Shown: positions 32,646 through 42,201, counted from the first letter of the stretch. The stretch: 43,114 nt of DNA from an uncultured Chlorobiaceae bacterium (GCA_903994455.1 CAJEXI010000028.1:1-43114); one strand, 5' to 3'. Translations and numbers: made by a program. The notes: generated from the sequence alone by a model not told the origin.

Positions 32646-32675
32646 GATGAGAAGCCCTGTTACAGGAGGGGAGAT
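32634..32675 (+). repeat. Direct repeat B flanking the higBA segment
   Basis: Partner of 30956-30997. Here it is in its native context: the last codons of the MqsR-like toxin and the first codons (MRSPVTGGEM) of the antitoxin, so this copy is probably the source. Confidence 0.85.
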
Positions 32676-33654
32676 GACCCTGAAACGAGAAACAAGGGTC
32701 ATGCTCTTTCGTAAAAAAGAGTATACCGTACACTACCACTTTTATCTTTGCGATGAGAGTGGAGATCAGTTTACATCATCTGAGCTTGACGAAATGAATC
32801 TGGTTCAGGTGTACAATCAGTATCGAGATGAGCATAATCTGCCGTTTCCGGAAGAGATACGAGAAATACGGCAAATTTACGGTCTCTCAGCAGCTAAAAT
32901 GGCAGAAGTTCTTGGGTTGGGCGCAAATACCTACAGAAACTATGAGCAGGGTGAGGTTCCGAGCGAATCAAATGCCCGTCTTATACAGCTTGCCCAAAAT
33001 CCGGAAGAGTTTAAGCACATCATAAACCTTAGTGGTGTGTTGCAGGGCAAGCCACAGAAAAAATTACTTGAGAAAATTGAGCATTTGATCGACCGTAAAA
33101 AAAATGCGGCACAATTTAATCTTGAAGAGTATCTCCTTGGTTCAAAACTGCCAGACGAATATACCGGCTATACAAAACCAAGCCTTGCAAAGCTGAACGA
33201 AATGGTCATTTTTTTTGCTGGACAGCTCAGGCCATGGAAAACCTCTCTGAATAAACTGCTTTTTTATGCAGATTTTCTGAACTTCAAAATGACCGGCTTT
33301 TCAATCAGTGGTACCCGGTATTGTGCAATTCAGATGGGCCCTGTACCGGATAATTAGAACAGTATTTTTGACTGGATTGAGAAAAACGGTGACGTTATTG
33401 TTGAACGTAAAGAGTTCAGCAACGGGGGAGTTGGGGAGACATTTTTACCAGCACCTGAGCGAGTTGGCAAAGCAGGAATTCTTGCTCATGTAGAGATGGA
33501 TTCATTACGTAAAACAGTTGAGCGGTTTTCTGCTGTCAGTACACAGGAAATCATTTCTATCAGCCATCAAGAGCTTGCTTGGAGTGAAAATGTAAAGGCA
33601 AAAAATCCCATGATCAGTTATCTCACGTATGGATTTGAGTTAATTGCTGTGTAA
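32647..33654 (+). pseudogene. MqsA/Panacea-type HTH antitoxin with an in-frame amber codon
   Basis: 335 codons plus one internal TAG at 33355-33357 (codon 237). The N-terminal part (to about 75) is an MqsA-like region that has lost the zinc cysteines (MRSPVTGGEM where CPxC would be). An XRE HTH follows: IREIRQIYGLSAAKMAEVLG, LGANTYRNYEQGEVPS. From about 165 on it is a Panacea/DUF4065-type domain (AKLNEMVIFFAGQL, FYADFLNFKMTGFSISGTRY, QMGPVPDN). Directly after the TAG the same frame goes on NSIFDWIEKNGDVIVERKEF to TAA at 33654, so one base change (probably TAT/TAC to TAG) split it. Its toxin partner is broken too. Confidence 0.85.
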
Positions 33655-33954
33655 TAAATTGGTGCATTCAGCGGTGCCACAATCCATATCATTACTCTCG
33701 GCGCACATATTTTCAAGGTTGAAATCCAGCATAAAGAAGACGTGCCGCAATCGATTCTGGAGATAAAATTGATTGAAAATGGACATCCATCCCGGTGCAG
33801 GCCCCGACCGCGCTTATGGCGAAAAAAAGGAAAAGTTCTGCGCTAAAAATATCCTGTTACCTTGGTTGAGAAACGGTAAAAGTATACTTTTAACATCAGT
33901 GTTTTCTGTTTCAGCGGATGCCATTTTTTCCCCTAAAATCAAGGAGCGCCCACC
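33655..33954. promoter_or_regulatory. Leader of the giant exoprotein gene
   Basis: No complete gene. Positions 33660-33780 give a short open stretch (AFSGATIHIITLGAHIFKVE...) without start that may be a relic. TAAAAGTATACTTTTA (33877-33892) is a perfect 16-bp palindrome, a candidate operator 60 nt before the giant gene. AAGGAG at 33941-33946 lies 8 nt before the ATG at 33955 and fixes that start. Confidence 0.5.
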
Positions 33955-36900
33955 ATGAAAAACTCTACGGTAAAATATTTATCTATCCCCACCGATGCCG
34001 ATGTTGTACCTCGCCAAATCTTTTTCTTTGATGTTACAGTTGCTAACCTTCTCGAACTGACCTCCTCATTACCGGCCAACGCTGAAATGTATCTGATTGA
34101 TCCAGCGCAGGACGGGCTTGAGCAGATTGCCCTGAAGCTGGAAGGGAGGAGTGATATTGATGCCATTCATCTCTTCAGCCATGGGAGCGCTAGCGTTTTG
34201 CAGTTTGGCTCGACAACGCTTTCGCACTTAAATATAAATAGTTACGCTCCAACGCTGTCGCAGATTGGTGCGTCACTGTCGCCAATGGGTGATATTTTGC
34301 TCTATGGTTGCAATGTTGGCGAGGGTGCTGATGGGCAGGCGTTTGTTGAGTCGATTGCCCGATTGACGCAGGCGGATGTGGCGGCTTCGGATGATGTAAC
34401 GGGAAGTGCGGCGCTTGGTGGCAACTGGGCGCTTGAGGTGCAGAGTGGTGCGATAGAAAGTACGCCAATAGCGGTTGCGGGTTTTGAGGGTGTGCTGGCA
34501 AATAGTGCGCCTGTCATGTTTACGCCACTTTCGTTATCGTTCGGCAAAATAGCGGATTATCTGGTTGGCACAGCACCCTCATCCCTTACAGGCGCTGATG
34601 TGAATGGCGACAGCAAACCCGATGTGGTGGTGGCTAATGAAAGCAGCGATACCGTGTCGGTGTTGCTCAATAACGGCGATGGCACTTTTGCGGCAAAAGT
34701 TGATTATGCAACGGGTCTGGCTCCGCAAGCGCTCACCACTGCCGATTTCAATGGCGATGGCAAGCTTGATTTAGCTGTTGCCGACAAGGGCGATAAAAAG
34801 GTTGCGGTATTGCTGAATGCTGGTAACGGTACGTTTGCCGCAAAGGTTGATTATGCAGTTACCGGTCAGCCGACGGCAATCGTTGCGGCTGATGTTAATG
34901 GCGACGGCAAGAGAGATCTTCTTGTAACGAACGATAACGATACCAACACTCTTTCGGTCCTGCTCGGTGTTGGTGATGGAACGTTTGCCGCTAAAGTGGA
35001 TTATGCAACGGGTGCTGCGCCGCGTGCCGTAGCAACGGCTGATGTTAATGGCGATGGCAACCTTGATGCAGTAACCGCAAACTGGGGCAGCAGCACTGTT
35101 TCGGTGCTGCTGGGCAATGGCGATGGAACGTTTGCCGCTAAAGTGGATTACAACCTTGCCCCTGAAGCCATTGACCCATGCTCGTTAAGCCTTGCTGATG
35201 TCAATGGCGATGGCAAGAGCGACATTATGGTGGCGAACAGGTATACCGATTCCATTTCGGTGCTGATGAACAGTGGCGATGGCACCTTTGCGGCTAAAGT
35301 GAACTATTCTGCTGGCGATGCGCCGCGTTCGGTAACAAGTGCCGATCTCAATGGTGACAGCAAGCCTGATATGATGGTTGTTAACGAAATCAGCAACAAT
35401 CTTTCAGTGTTGCTGAACAAGAGTGATGGCACCTTTGCAGAGCAGAAAATTTATGCTCTTGGCACTGCGCCTCGTGCCGTGGTTGCTCTGGATGTGAATG
35501 GTGATGGCATGAGCGATGTGCTGGCGCTCAATAAAACCGATAACAAGCTTGTGGTGATGTTGAACAGCTCCACAACTGTAGCGACAACCTCATTTATTGA
35601 GCAGACTCCTGTAGCAGTGGTGAGAGATATTGTGCTGAATGATCCTGATGGCAATGCAAGCTGGAATGGTGGCTCGCTGAAGCTTCAGATTACCGCCAAT
35701 GCCGAAGCCGCCGACAGCCTCAGCCTTGCAACCGCCAACTCCGGCGACAACGGGATATGGCTTGATGTTGCGTCTGGCAACAAGCTGATGGCTGGAACCA
35801 CGCACATTGGCGATGCCAGTGCTGCGTCGGCAAGCAACGGCGCAGCATGGACACTCACCTTCAACACCAGCGCCACCAATCTGCTGGTGCAGGATGTTGC
35901 CCGAGCGATTACCTTCAACAACAGCAGCAACAACCCGTCGGAGCTGGAGCGCACGGTGACCTTTACCGCATCGGATAGCGCAGGCGCAGCAGCAACTTTT
36001 GCGCAGCATATTACAGTAACCAGCGTTAATGAGCTGCCAACACTGACGGCGTTCAGTGGGGCAATTGGCACCACCACCGAAGAGAGTACGGTTGAAATTA
36101 CCTTTGCGGAGCTTGCTGCCAAGGGTGATGAAGCTGATAGTGATGGCACCGTTACTGGTTTTGTTGTAAAACATCTCAACAGCGGCATCCTGAAGATTGG
36201 CGGAAATGCCTCAATCGCGACCCCTTTTGATGGCTGGAGGAACAACACCATTGATGCCTCAAATAACGCCTACTGGACACCCGCGCAAAATGTCAGCGGC
36301 ACACTCAACTCCTTTACTGCTGTTGCCCGCGATAACGGCGGCGACGAATCAGCGACGGCAGTGCAGGCAACAGTTACCACCACAGCAGTGCACGATGCGC
36401 CGGTGATGTTGCGCCCGCTCTATTATGCTGCAAGGACGGATTATGAAATTCCTTATCACTATAATTATGGCAATAACGGGACTTGTTCTCTCTACGCAAT
36501 AACCAGCGCGAACGTCAATAGCGATGGCAGTGCTGATCTGGTTGTTACCAGCTATCATTATTACCGCTATTATGGTGATCATTTCATCTATTACGCAACA
36601 GTGTTTCTTAACAACGGCAGTGGTTTGTTTAACAATCAGGCATCCTGTTATACTGCTAATGAAGATCGATCTGGCGTAGAGCCATGGTCGGTGTTAAGCA
36701 CTGATGTGAATGGCGGCGGCAAGGCTGATATTGTAGCAGTCAATCACGGTGCCGATAATATTGCAGTGTTTATCAATAATGGAGATGGCTTATTCGCCGG
36801 GAGGGTGGAGTATGCCACTGGCGATGGTCCCTATGCCGCCAGCAGCGCCGATATCAATGGTGATGGCTATGCTGATGTGATGGTGGTCAACGAGTTCAGC

Positions 36901-39900
36901 AATACGGTTTCGGTGTTGATGAACAGGGGTGATGGCACCTTGGCAGCCAAAGTTGACTACGCCACAGGGGATGTTCCTCGCTCCTTGCTCAACATGGATA
37001 TCAATAACGATGGCAAGGCTGACCTTGTTGTTGCCAATACGAACAGTAACACGGTTTCGATGTGGCTGAACAAAGGCGACGGCACTTTTTTGCCACGAAC
37101 CGACTTCGTTGCTGACGATACCCCTCGCGCACTGAGTAGTGTTGATGTGAACCGCGATGGATTTATGGATCTGGTGGTGGCCAATCAAGGGAACGATACG
37201 CTTTCGGTTATGGTGAACAATGGCGCTGGCAGCTTTTTGCCAAGAGTCAATTATGCGGTTGGCGATGGTCCTTTGGCCGTTACCAGCGCCGACATCAATG
37301 GCGATGGTTACGCGGATCTTGCAACAGCCAATTATTATAGCGATACCATTTCGGTGTTGCTGAACCGTGGCGATGGCACCTTTGCCGCTAAAGTTGACTT
37401 TGCGGTTGGTGACGGGCCGCTCTCCATCACCAGTGCCGATATGAATGGCGATGGCTTGGCAGACCTTGCCGTGGTCAATCAGAACAACAACTTTTCAGTG
37501 CTGCTCAGTACTTTGCAAACAGCAGCCACGCAGTTTACCGAGCAGACACCGGTGGCGGTTTGTGATAATCTTGTGCTGCGTTCCCTTGAAGGCGATGCAA
37601 GCTGGAACGGTGGCTCGCTGAAGGTGCAGATTTCCGCTAACGCCAACGCTGACGACAGCCTGACGCTTGCAACCTCAAACCTCGGTGGCAGTGGTATCTG
37701 GCTTGATGTTGCGGCTGGCAATAAGCTGATGGCAGGCAACGTTGTTATTGGTTCGGCTGATGTCGCTTCGGCAAGCAGCGGCGTAGCATGGACGCTCACC
37801 TTCAACAGCAGTGCCACCAACGAGCTGGTACAGCGTGTTGCTCGTGCGGTCACTTTTGTCAATAACAGCAATAACCCCTCAAGCCTTGACCGGACGGTGA
37901 CCCTCACCGCTACCGACAACCTTGGTGCAACCACTTCGATCGGCCAGGTCATTGTGGTAACGCCAGTCATTGATGTGCCAACGTTCACCACCTTCAGTAA
38001 CCCGGTGGATGCTGGCACGGAGGATAATGCCGTTGAAGTCACCTTTGCAGAGCTGCTCGCCAAGGGTGATGAGGCCGCCGAGGATGGCATGGTAAACGCC
38101 TTTGTGGTCAAAGCTGTCAGCAGCGGCAGCCTGAAAATTGGTGCTGATGCGGCAACCGCAACCGCATGGAGCGCCTTCGGTAACACCATTGTTGATGCCA
38201 CCCATCGCGCTTACTGGATGCCTGTGGCTGATGCCAACGGTACGCTCAATGCCTTTACCGCTGTTGCTCGTGATAACGGCGGCACCGTCTCAACAACCGC
38301 CGTGCAAGCGACGGTAATGGTTGTTTCCGTGAATGATCTCCCTGGAGTAACACGTTCACTCGTGCCATCGTTTGCCGCAAAAGTGGACTACGCTACAGGC
38401 TCTCATCCTTATGCGGTGATAAGCCAGGACTCCGGCAACAATGGCAAAGCAAACCTTGTCGTAGCAAACATCGACAGTGATACACTCTTACTTTTCCTTA
38501 ACAAGGGTGACAGTACCTTTGCGCCGTCAATAAGCAGTACAACAGGCAATGGTCCTCGTTCAATAACCAGCGCTGATTTAAATGGTGATGGTGTTGCCGA
38601 TCTGGTAGTGGCAAATTACACCGCTAACACGATATCTGTGCTCTCCGGTGGAATGAATGCAAAAGTGGATGTTCCCGCAGGAAGCGGACCGATATCAATC
38701 GTCAGTGTCGATATAAACCACGACGGTTTAATCGATCTTGTTACCGCCAACCAGAATAGCAATACCGTGTCGCTGCTGCTCAACAGGGGAGATGGCACCT
38801 TTGCCGCAAAAGTGGACTTCACCACCGGCAATGCGCCGCAGTCGGTTATTGCGGTTGATGTTAATAACGATGGCTGGAGTGACCTTGTTACAGTACATCA
38901 GGGGCAAAATACCGTCTCAGTGCTACTCAACAAGGGGAACAGCACGTTTGAGGCAAAGGTTGATTACGCCACTGGCGGCGCTCCTCAAGCGCTCACCACT
39001 GCTGATTTCAATGGTGATGGCAGAATGGACCTTGCTGTCGCCAATACAGGTGACGACACTCTTTCAATCCTGCTGAACAGCGGCAATGGCGTGTTCGCAG
39101 TGAATAGCATTTTTGCCACTGGTGATGCTCCGCAAGCGATCACCAGCGCTGATATCAATGGCGATGGTAAAGCCGACCTTGCTGTTGCCAATTATAACAG
39201 CGACACGGTTTCACTGTTTGTGAACAACGGTGATGGCACCTTTGCCTCAAAAGCGGACTTCGCTACAGGTGATATGCCAAACTCAATCACCAGCACAGAT
39301 ATCAATGGCGACGGCAAAGCTGACCTTGCCGTCACTAATTATAACGTCAACACCGTCTCAGTGCTGCTCAACACCTCCAAAGCCGTTGAGCAGACCTCAT
39401 TCGCCCGCAAAACAGCCGTATCGGTAGCCAGCGATATTGTGATGAGTGATGCCGATGGTAATGCTGGCTGGAATGGTGGCACCCTGAAAGCACAAATTAC
39501 CGCAAATGCTGAAGCGGCCGACAGCTTGAATATGCTCACTACCAACCCCGGCGGCAGCGGTATATGGCTGAATACAGCGTCTGGCAACAAGCTCATGGCA
39601 GGCGACACCGAAATTGGCAGTGCCAATGCAAGCACGGCAACCAACGACACCCTGTGGACGTTCACCTTTAACTCACGCACTACCGGTGACATGGTGCAGA
39701 GTGTTGCCCGCGCCTTAACCTTTACCAGCAATAGTGATGCCTCGGGTACGGCTGATCGCACTATCACCATTACCGCTACCGACAACAGCGGGCAATCAGG
39801 CTTTGCCGTGCTGCACCACTCCGATGCCGTGCTCGACTCTGAATTCGGCACCAATACGGGCGATGTCATAGCGCCAATGCTCGACAGCTTCCTGCAAGCT

Positions 39901-41121
39901 GACGCTTACCTGGGCGTAGCAGTTGACAGTAACCTTGAATTGCTCTTCAACGAAGCCATTCAACGCGGCAGTGGCTTGATTCAAATCCACCGCGACTCAG
40001 TAACCGGTTCGGTCGTGGAGAGCTTCGATGCCGCAACCAGCGCCAATATTGCCATTGCCGGCAATAAGCTCACCATCAATCCTGCTGCTGATCTCAAGAA
40101 CGGTACGCTCTATTTCGTCACGTTCGATACCACGGCCATTAACGACATGGCTGGCAACAGCTACGCGGGAACCGATATCTGCCACTTTAAAACCGATATC
40201 CCTGACGCAGCATATCATAACCTCACCGGAGGTGTCACCTTCTGGAAAAATGACGCTGCCGTGAGCGATGTTACCACCACACTGATGTCGCAGCAGGCAA
40301 CGCAACTGGTTGAGTTTCGCAATATCCATCTTGCGGCAGATGGCAGCCGCACCCTTGAACTATGGGCAACCTCACCATCAACAACCGTCAACAGCCTGCA
40401 ACTTGAGTTTGTGCTTCCCGAAGGTTCAAATGCGTCGTGGCAAAGCGGTACGGCATTACCGGCAGAGTGGACGTTATTGGCGAACACCGAACGGGCTGGT
40501 CAATTCATACTTGCCGGTATGAGCACAACCGCCCTGCCATCAGGCGACATCAAGCTTGGCACACTTGCGCTGACGGCTACCACCAATCCTGAACATGACG
40601 AACTGCTTTTAAGCAAAGGCTTTATCGGGCAAGATACCGTACCAGGCTTTGCCGTATGGCCAGAAAGTGTCACCTCCACTCAACCCGGTCTCTACCAGTA
40701 CCTCGACATGCTTGAAGGCGACTACACCCTTACAGGCGCCAAGCTAACCGGACGCGCTGAAAGCAACGCCGTTAACGCCAACGATGCACTTGCAGCCCTG
40801 AAATTGGCTGTTGCATTCAATCCCAACGCCGATGGCAGCGCCGTCTTGCCTTACCAGTTCCTTGCCGCTGATGTGAACCAGGATGGTCAGGTCAAAGCTG
40901 CCGATGCGCTCAACATTCTGAAAATGGCGGTCAAGCTCAGCAGTGCTCCCCAAAGCGAATGGCTCTTTGTGTCGGAAAGCACCGCCAGTGCCATCATGGA
41001 TCGCAATACGGTTGACTGGTCAACGGTTGCTGTGGATGTTACCCTCGACCACGATGTTACGCTTGACCTCATCGGCATTGTGAAAGGCGATGTAGACGGC
41101 AGTTGGGCGGCGGCAGGATGA
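33955..41121 (+). CDS. Giant DUF4347/FG-GAP repeat exoprotein with C-terminal dockerin (2388 residues)
   Basis: Residues about 20-185 are DUF4347 (IDAIHLFSHGSASVLQFGST, LLYGCNVGEGADGQAF), a domain typical of very large secreted or adhesin-like proteins. Three blocks (about 200-543, 823-1182, 1470-1806) each contain seven FG-GAP/VCBS repeats centred on calcium-binding ADxNGDGxxD loops, suggesting three seven-bladed β-propellers. After each block comes a related cadherin/Ig-like module with WNGGSLKxQI and GIWLDVASGNKLMAG; the third lacks its second half. Residues 1970-2082 look like a SwmB/Big-type domain (LELLFNEAI ... NKLTINPAADLKNGTLYFV), 2085-2235 are cohesin-like, and 2260-2330 are a dockerin: VNANDALAALKLAV and DVNQDGQVKAADALNILKMA. 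No classical signal peptide. Probably a cell-surface or released adhesin; partner unknown. Confidence 0.88.
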   Translation: MKNSTVKYLSIPTDADVVPRQIFFFDVTVANLLELTSSLPANAEMYLIDPAQDGLEQIALKLEGRSDIDAIHLFSHGSASVLQFGSTTLSHLNINSYAPTLSQIGASLSPMGDILLYGCNVGEGADGQAFVESIARLTQADVAASDDVTGSAALGGNWALEVQSGAIESTPIAVAGFEGVLANSAPVMFTPLSLSFGKIADYLVGTAPSSLTGADVNGDSKPDVVVANESSDTVSVLLNNGDGTFAAKVDYATGLAPQALTTADFNGDGKLDLAVADKGDKKVAVLLNAGNGTFAAKVDYAVTGQPTAIVAADVNGDGKRDLLVTNDNDTNTLSVLLGVGDGTFAAKVDYATGAAPRAVATADVNGDGNLDAVTANWGSSTVSVLLGNGDGTFAAKVDYNLAPEAIDPCSLSLADVNGDGKSDIMVANRYTDSISVLMNSGDGTFAAKVNYSAGDAPRSVTSADLNGDSKPDMMVVNEISNNLSVLLNKSDGTFAEQKIYALGTAPRAVVALDVNGDGMSDVLALNKTDNKLVVMLNSSTTVATTSFIEQTPVAVVRDIVLNDPDGNASWNGGSLKLQITANAEAADSLSLATANSGDNGIWLDVASGNKLMAGTTHIGDASAASASNGAAWTLTFNTSATNLLVQDVARAITFNNSSNNPSELERTVTFTASDSAGAAATFAQHITVTSVNELPTLTAFSGAIGTTTEESTVEITFAELAAKGDEADSDGTVTGFVVKHLNSGILKIGGNASIATPFDGWRNNTIDASNNAYWTPAQNVSGTLNSFTAVARDNGGDESATAVQATVTTTAVHDAPVMLRPLYYAARTDYEIPYHYNYGNNGTCSLYAITSANVNSDGSADLVVTSYHYYRYYGDHFIYYATVFLNNGSGLFNNQASCYTANEDRSGVEPWSVLSTDVNGGGKADIVAVNHGADNIAVFINNGDGLFAGRVEYATGDGPYAASSADINGDGYADVMVVNEFSNTVSVLMNRGDGTLAAKVDYATGDVPRSLLNMDINNDGKADLVVANTNSNTVSMWLNKGDGTFLPRTDFVADDTPRALSSVDVNRDGFMDLVVANQGNDTLSVMVNNGAGSFLPRVNYAVGDGPLAVTSADINGDGYADLATANYYSDTISVLLNRGDGTFAAKVDFAVGDGPLSITSADMNGDGLADLAVVNQNNNFSVLLSTLQTAATQFTEQTPVAVCDNLVLRSLEGDASWNGGSLKVQISANANADDSLTLATSNLGGSGIWLDVAAGNKLMAGNVVIGSADVASASSGVAWTLTFNSSATNELVQRVARAVTFVNNSNNPSSLDRTVTLTATDNLGATTSIGQVIVVTPVIDVPTFTTFSNPVDAGTEDNAVEVTFAELLAKGDEAAEDGMVNAFVVKAVSSGSLKIGADAATATAWSAFGNTIVDATHRAYWMPVADANGTLNAFTAVARDNGGTVSTTAVQATVMVVSVNDLPGVTRSLVPSFAAKVDYATGSHPYAVISQDSGNNGKANLVVANIDSDTLLLFLNKGDSTFAPSISSTTGNGPRSITSADLNGDGVADLVVANYTANTISVLSGGMNAKVDVPAGSGPISIVSVDINHDGLIDLVTANQNSNTVSLLLNRGDGTFAAKVDFTTGNAPQSVIAVDVNNDGWSDLVTVHQGQNTVSVLLNKGNSTFEAKVDYATGGAPQALTTADFNGDGRMDLAVANTGDDTLSILLNSGNGVFAVNSIFATGDAPQAITSADINGDGKADLAVANYNSDTVSLFVNNGDGTFASKADFATGDMPNSITSTDINGDGKADLAVTNYNVNTVSVLLNTSKAVEQTSFARKTAVSVASDIVMSDADGNAGWNGGTLKAQITANAEAADSLNMLTTNPGGSGIWLNTASGNKLMAGDTEIGSANASTATNDTLWTFTFNSRTTGDMVQSVARALTFTSNSDASGTADRTITITATDNSGQSGFAVLHHSDAVLDSEFGTNTGDVIAPMLDSFLQADAYLGVAVDSNLELLFNEAIQRGSGLIQIHRDSVTGSVVESFDAATSANIAIAGNKLTINPAADLKNGTLYFVTFDTTAINDMAGNSYAGTDICHFKTDIPDAAYHNLTGGVTFWKNDAAVSDVTTTLMSQQATQLVEFRNIHLAADGSRTLELWATSPSTTVNSLQLEFVLPEGSNASWQSGTALPAEWTLLANTERAGQFILAGMSTTALPSGDIKLGTLALTATTNPEHDELLLSKGFIGQDTVPGFAVWPESVTSTQPGLYQYLDMLEGDYTLTGAKLTGRAESNAVNANDALAALKLAVAFNPNADGSAVLPYQFLAADVNQDGQVKAADALNILKMAVKLSSAPQSEWLFVSESTASAIMDRNTVDWSTVAVDVTLDHDVTLDLIGIVKGDVDGSWAAAG

Positions 41122-41142
41122 TGGATGTTGGCTTGTGAATTT

Positions 41143-41184
41143 TGGATTGCCATTGCGAAGAGGCAAAGCCGACGTGGCAATCCA
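41143..41184 (+). terminator. Terminator-like dispersed hairpin repeat after the giant gene
   Basis: TGGATTGCCA (41143-41152) pairs perfectly with TGGCAATCCA (41175-41184) around a 22-nt loop that carries TTGCGAAGAGGCAAAGCCGACG, followed by TTTTTAT. The GGATTGCC...GGCAATCC form with GCGAAG/GGCAAAGCC inside resembles dispersed repeats seen across many bacterial genomes. It may act as the terminator here. Confidence 0.6.
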
Positions 41185-41281
41185 TTTTTATCTGCCAAAA
41201 AATCAGGCACATCATCTCAATCCAATAAATCACGGTTCTCGACAATTCCCATAAAAATTGTATTCTTAAAGCAAGCATACC

Positions 41282-41323
41282 TTTGAACTTTGAACCTTGA
41301 ACCTTGAACCTTGAACTTTGAAT
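41282..41323 (+). repeat. Heptamer tandem repeat (TTGAAC-type), six units
   Basis: Units TTTGAAC, TTTGAAC, CTTGAAC, CTTGAAC, CTTGAAC, TTTGAAT, then a weaker CTTGACA, ending just before the Rpn gene start. Two more units lie immediately after that gene at 42202-42215. Confidence 0.85.
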
Positions 41324-41332
41324 CTTGACACC

Positions 41333-42199
41333 ATGACGACGCAAGAGCGCTACATCAATCCCTTCACCGACTTCGGTTTCAAGAAGATTTTCGGCTCGGA
41401 GGTGAACAAAGATCTTTTGATCGCTTTTTTGAACTCGTTGCTGCCTGATGATGCGGGCATTATTGCTGATCTCTCATTTATGCCCACCGAACAAACAGGT
41501 CGCAGCGCATACGATCGACGTGCAATTTTTGACCTGCACTGCAAGAATATGCATGGCGACACCTTTATTGTAGAGATGCAGCGGGCAAAGCAGAACTATT
41601 TCAAAGATCGTTCGGTTTTTTACGCCTCGTTTCCCATTCAGCAGCAAGCCAAAAAAGGAACATGGGATTTTTGCCTGAAACCAGTCTATATGGTTGGGAT
41701 TCTTGACTTTATCTTTGATGAAGATCAAGCGTCGCGTGATGTTGTTCATCATGAAGTGAAGCTTCTCGATCGTTCAACAGGCCATGTGTTCTACAATAAA
41801 CTCACCTTTATTTACCTTGAACTACCAAAGTTTCGCAAAAGTGTTGATGAACTGGTAACTGATTTTGATAAATGGTGCTATCTGCTTCGCCATCTGCCGG
41901 AACTCACTGATCGCCCACAACGGCTGCAAGAAAAAGTATTCAGTAAAGTATTTGAGATAGCAGAAATAGCAAAATACTCACCTGCTGAAGCTGCCGCCTA
42001 CGAGGATAGCCTCAAGATATATCGTGACTTGAAAAATGTCATTGATACAGCCTTCGATGAGGGCAAGGCTGAGGGCAAGGCTGAAGGCAGGGCTGAGGGT
42101 AAGGTGGAGGTTGCCCAGAAGTTGATAGAGATCGGGATGAGTGCTGAACAAGCGGCAGAGATTGCTGGCGTACCAGTCGCATTACTACAATCTCCTTAA
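41333..42199 (+). CDS. Rpn/PD-(D/E)XK nuclease family transposase-like protein
   Basis: 289 residues starting MTTQERYINPFTDFGFKKIF. The PD-(D/E)XK_2 family start INPFTDFGFKKIFG is clear, as are the nuclease residues in AYDRRAIFDLHCKN and FIVEMQRAKQ (D...E-x-Q). These proteins are annotated as Rpn family recombination-promoting nuclease or putative transposase. The C-terminus has a repeated GKAEGKAEGRAEGKVEVAQK segment, which varies in length in the family, and ends in LIEIGMSAEQAAEIAGVPV. The ATG at 41333 is preferred over an in-frame TTG at 41318 that lies in the heptamer repeat. Autonomous transposition is not shown. Confidence 0.88.
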   Translation: MTTQERYINPFTDFGFKKIFGSEVNKDLLIAFLNSLLPDDAGIIADLSFMPTEQTGRSAYDRRAIFDLHCKNMHGDTFIVEMQRAKQNYFKDRSVFYASFPIQQQAKKGTWDFCLKPVYMVGILDFIFDEDQASRDVVHHEVKLLDRSTGHVFYNKLTFIYLELPKFRKSVDELVTDFDKWCYLLRHLPELTDRPQRLQEKVFSKVFEIAEIAKYSPAEAAAYEDSLKIYRDLKNVIDTAFDEGKAEGKAEGRAEGKVEVAQKLIEIGMSAEQAAEIAGVPVALLQSP

Positions 42200-42201
42200 A
42201 C

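Noticed and set aside
35590..38205. Several minus-strand open frames of 100-240 codons inside the giant gene
   Set aside because: They mirror the repetitive FG-GAP coding sequence (Ala/Val/Ser-rich shadows) and recur with the repeats.
34555..39370. Regularly spaced similar sequences that could be mistaken for a CRISPR or satellite array
   Set aside because: They are in-frame coding repeats (FG-GAP), with no constant repeat and unique spacer structure.
41318..41332. TTG start for the Rpn-like gene
   Set aside because: It lies within the heptamer repeat and adds five residues that do not fit the family; ATG 41333 starts at the conserved N-terminus.
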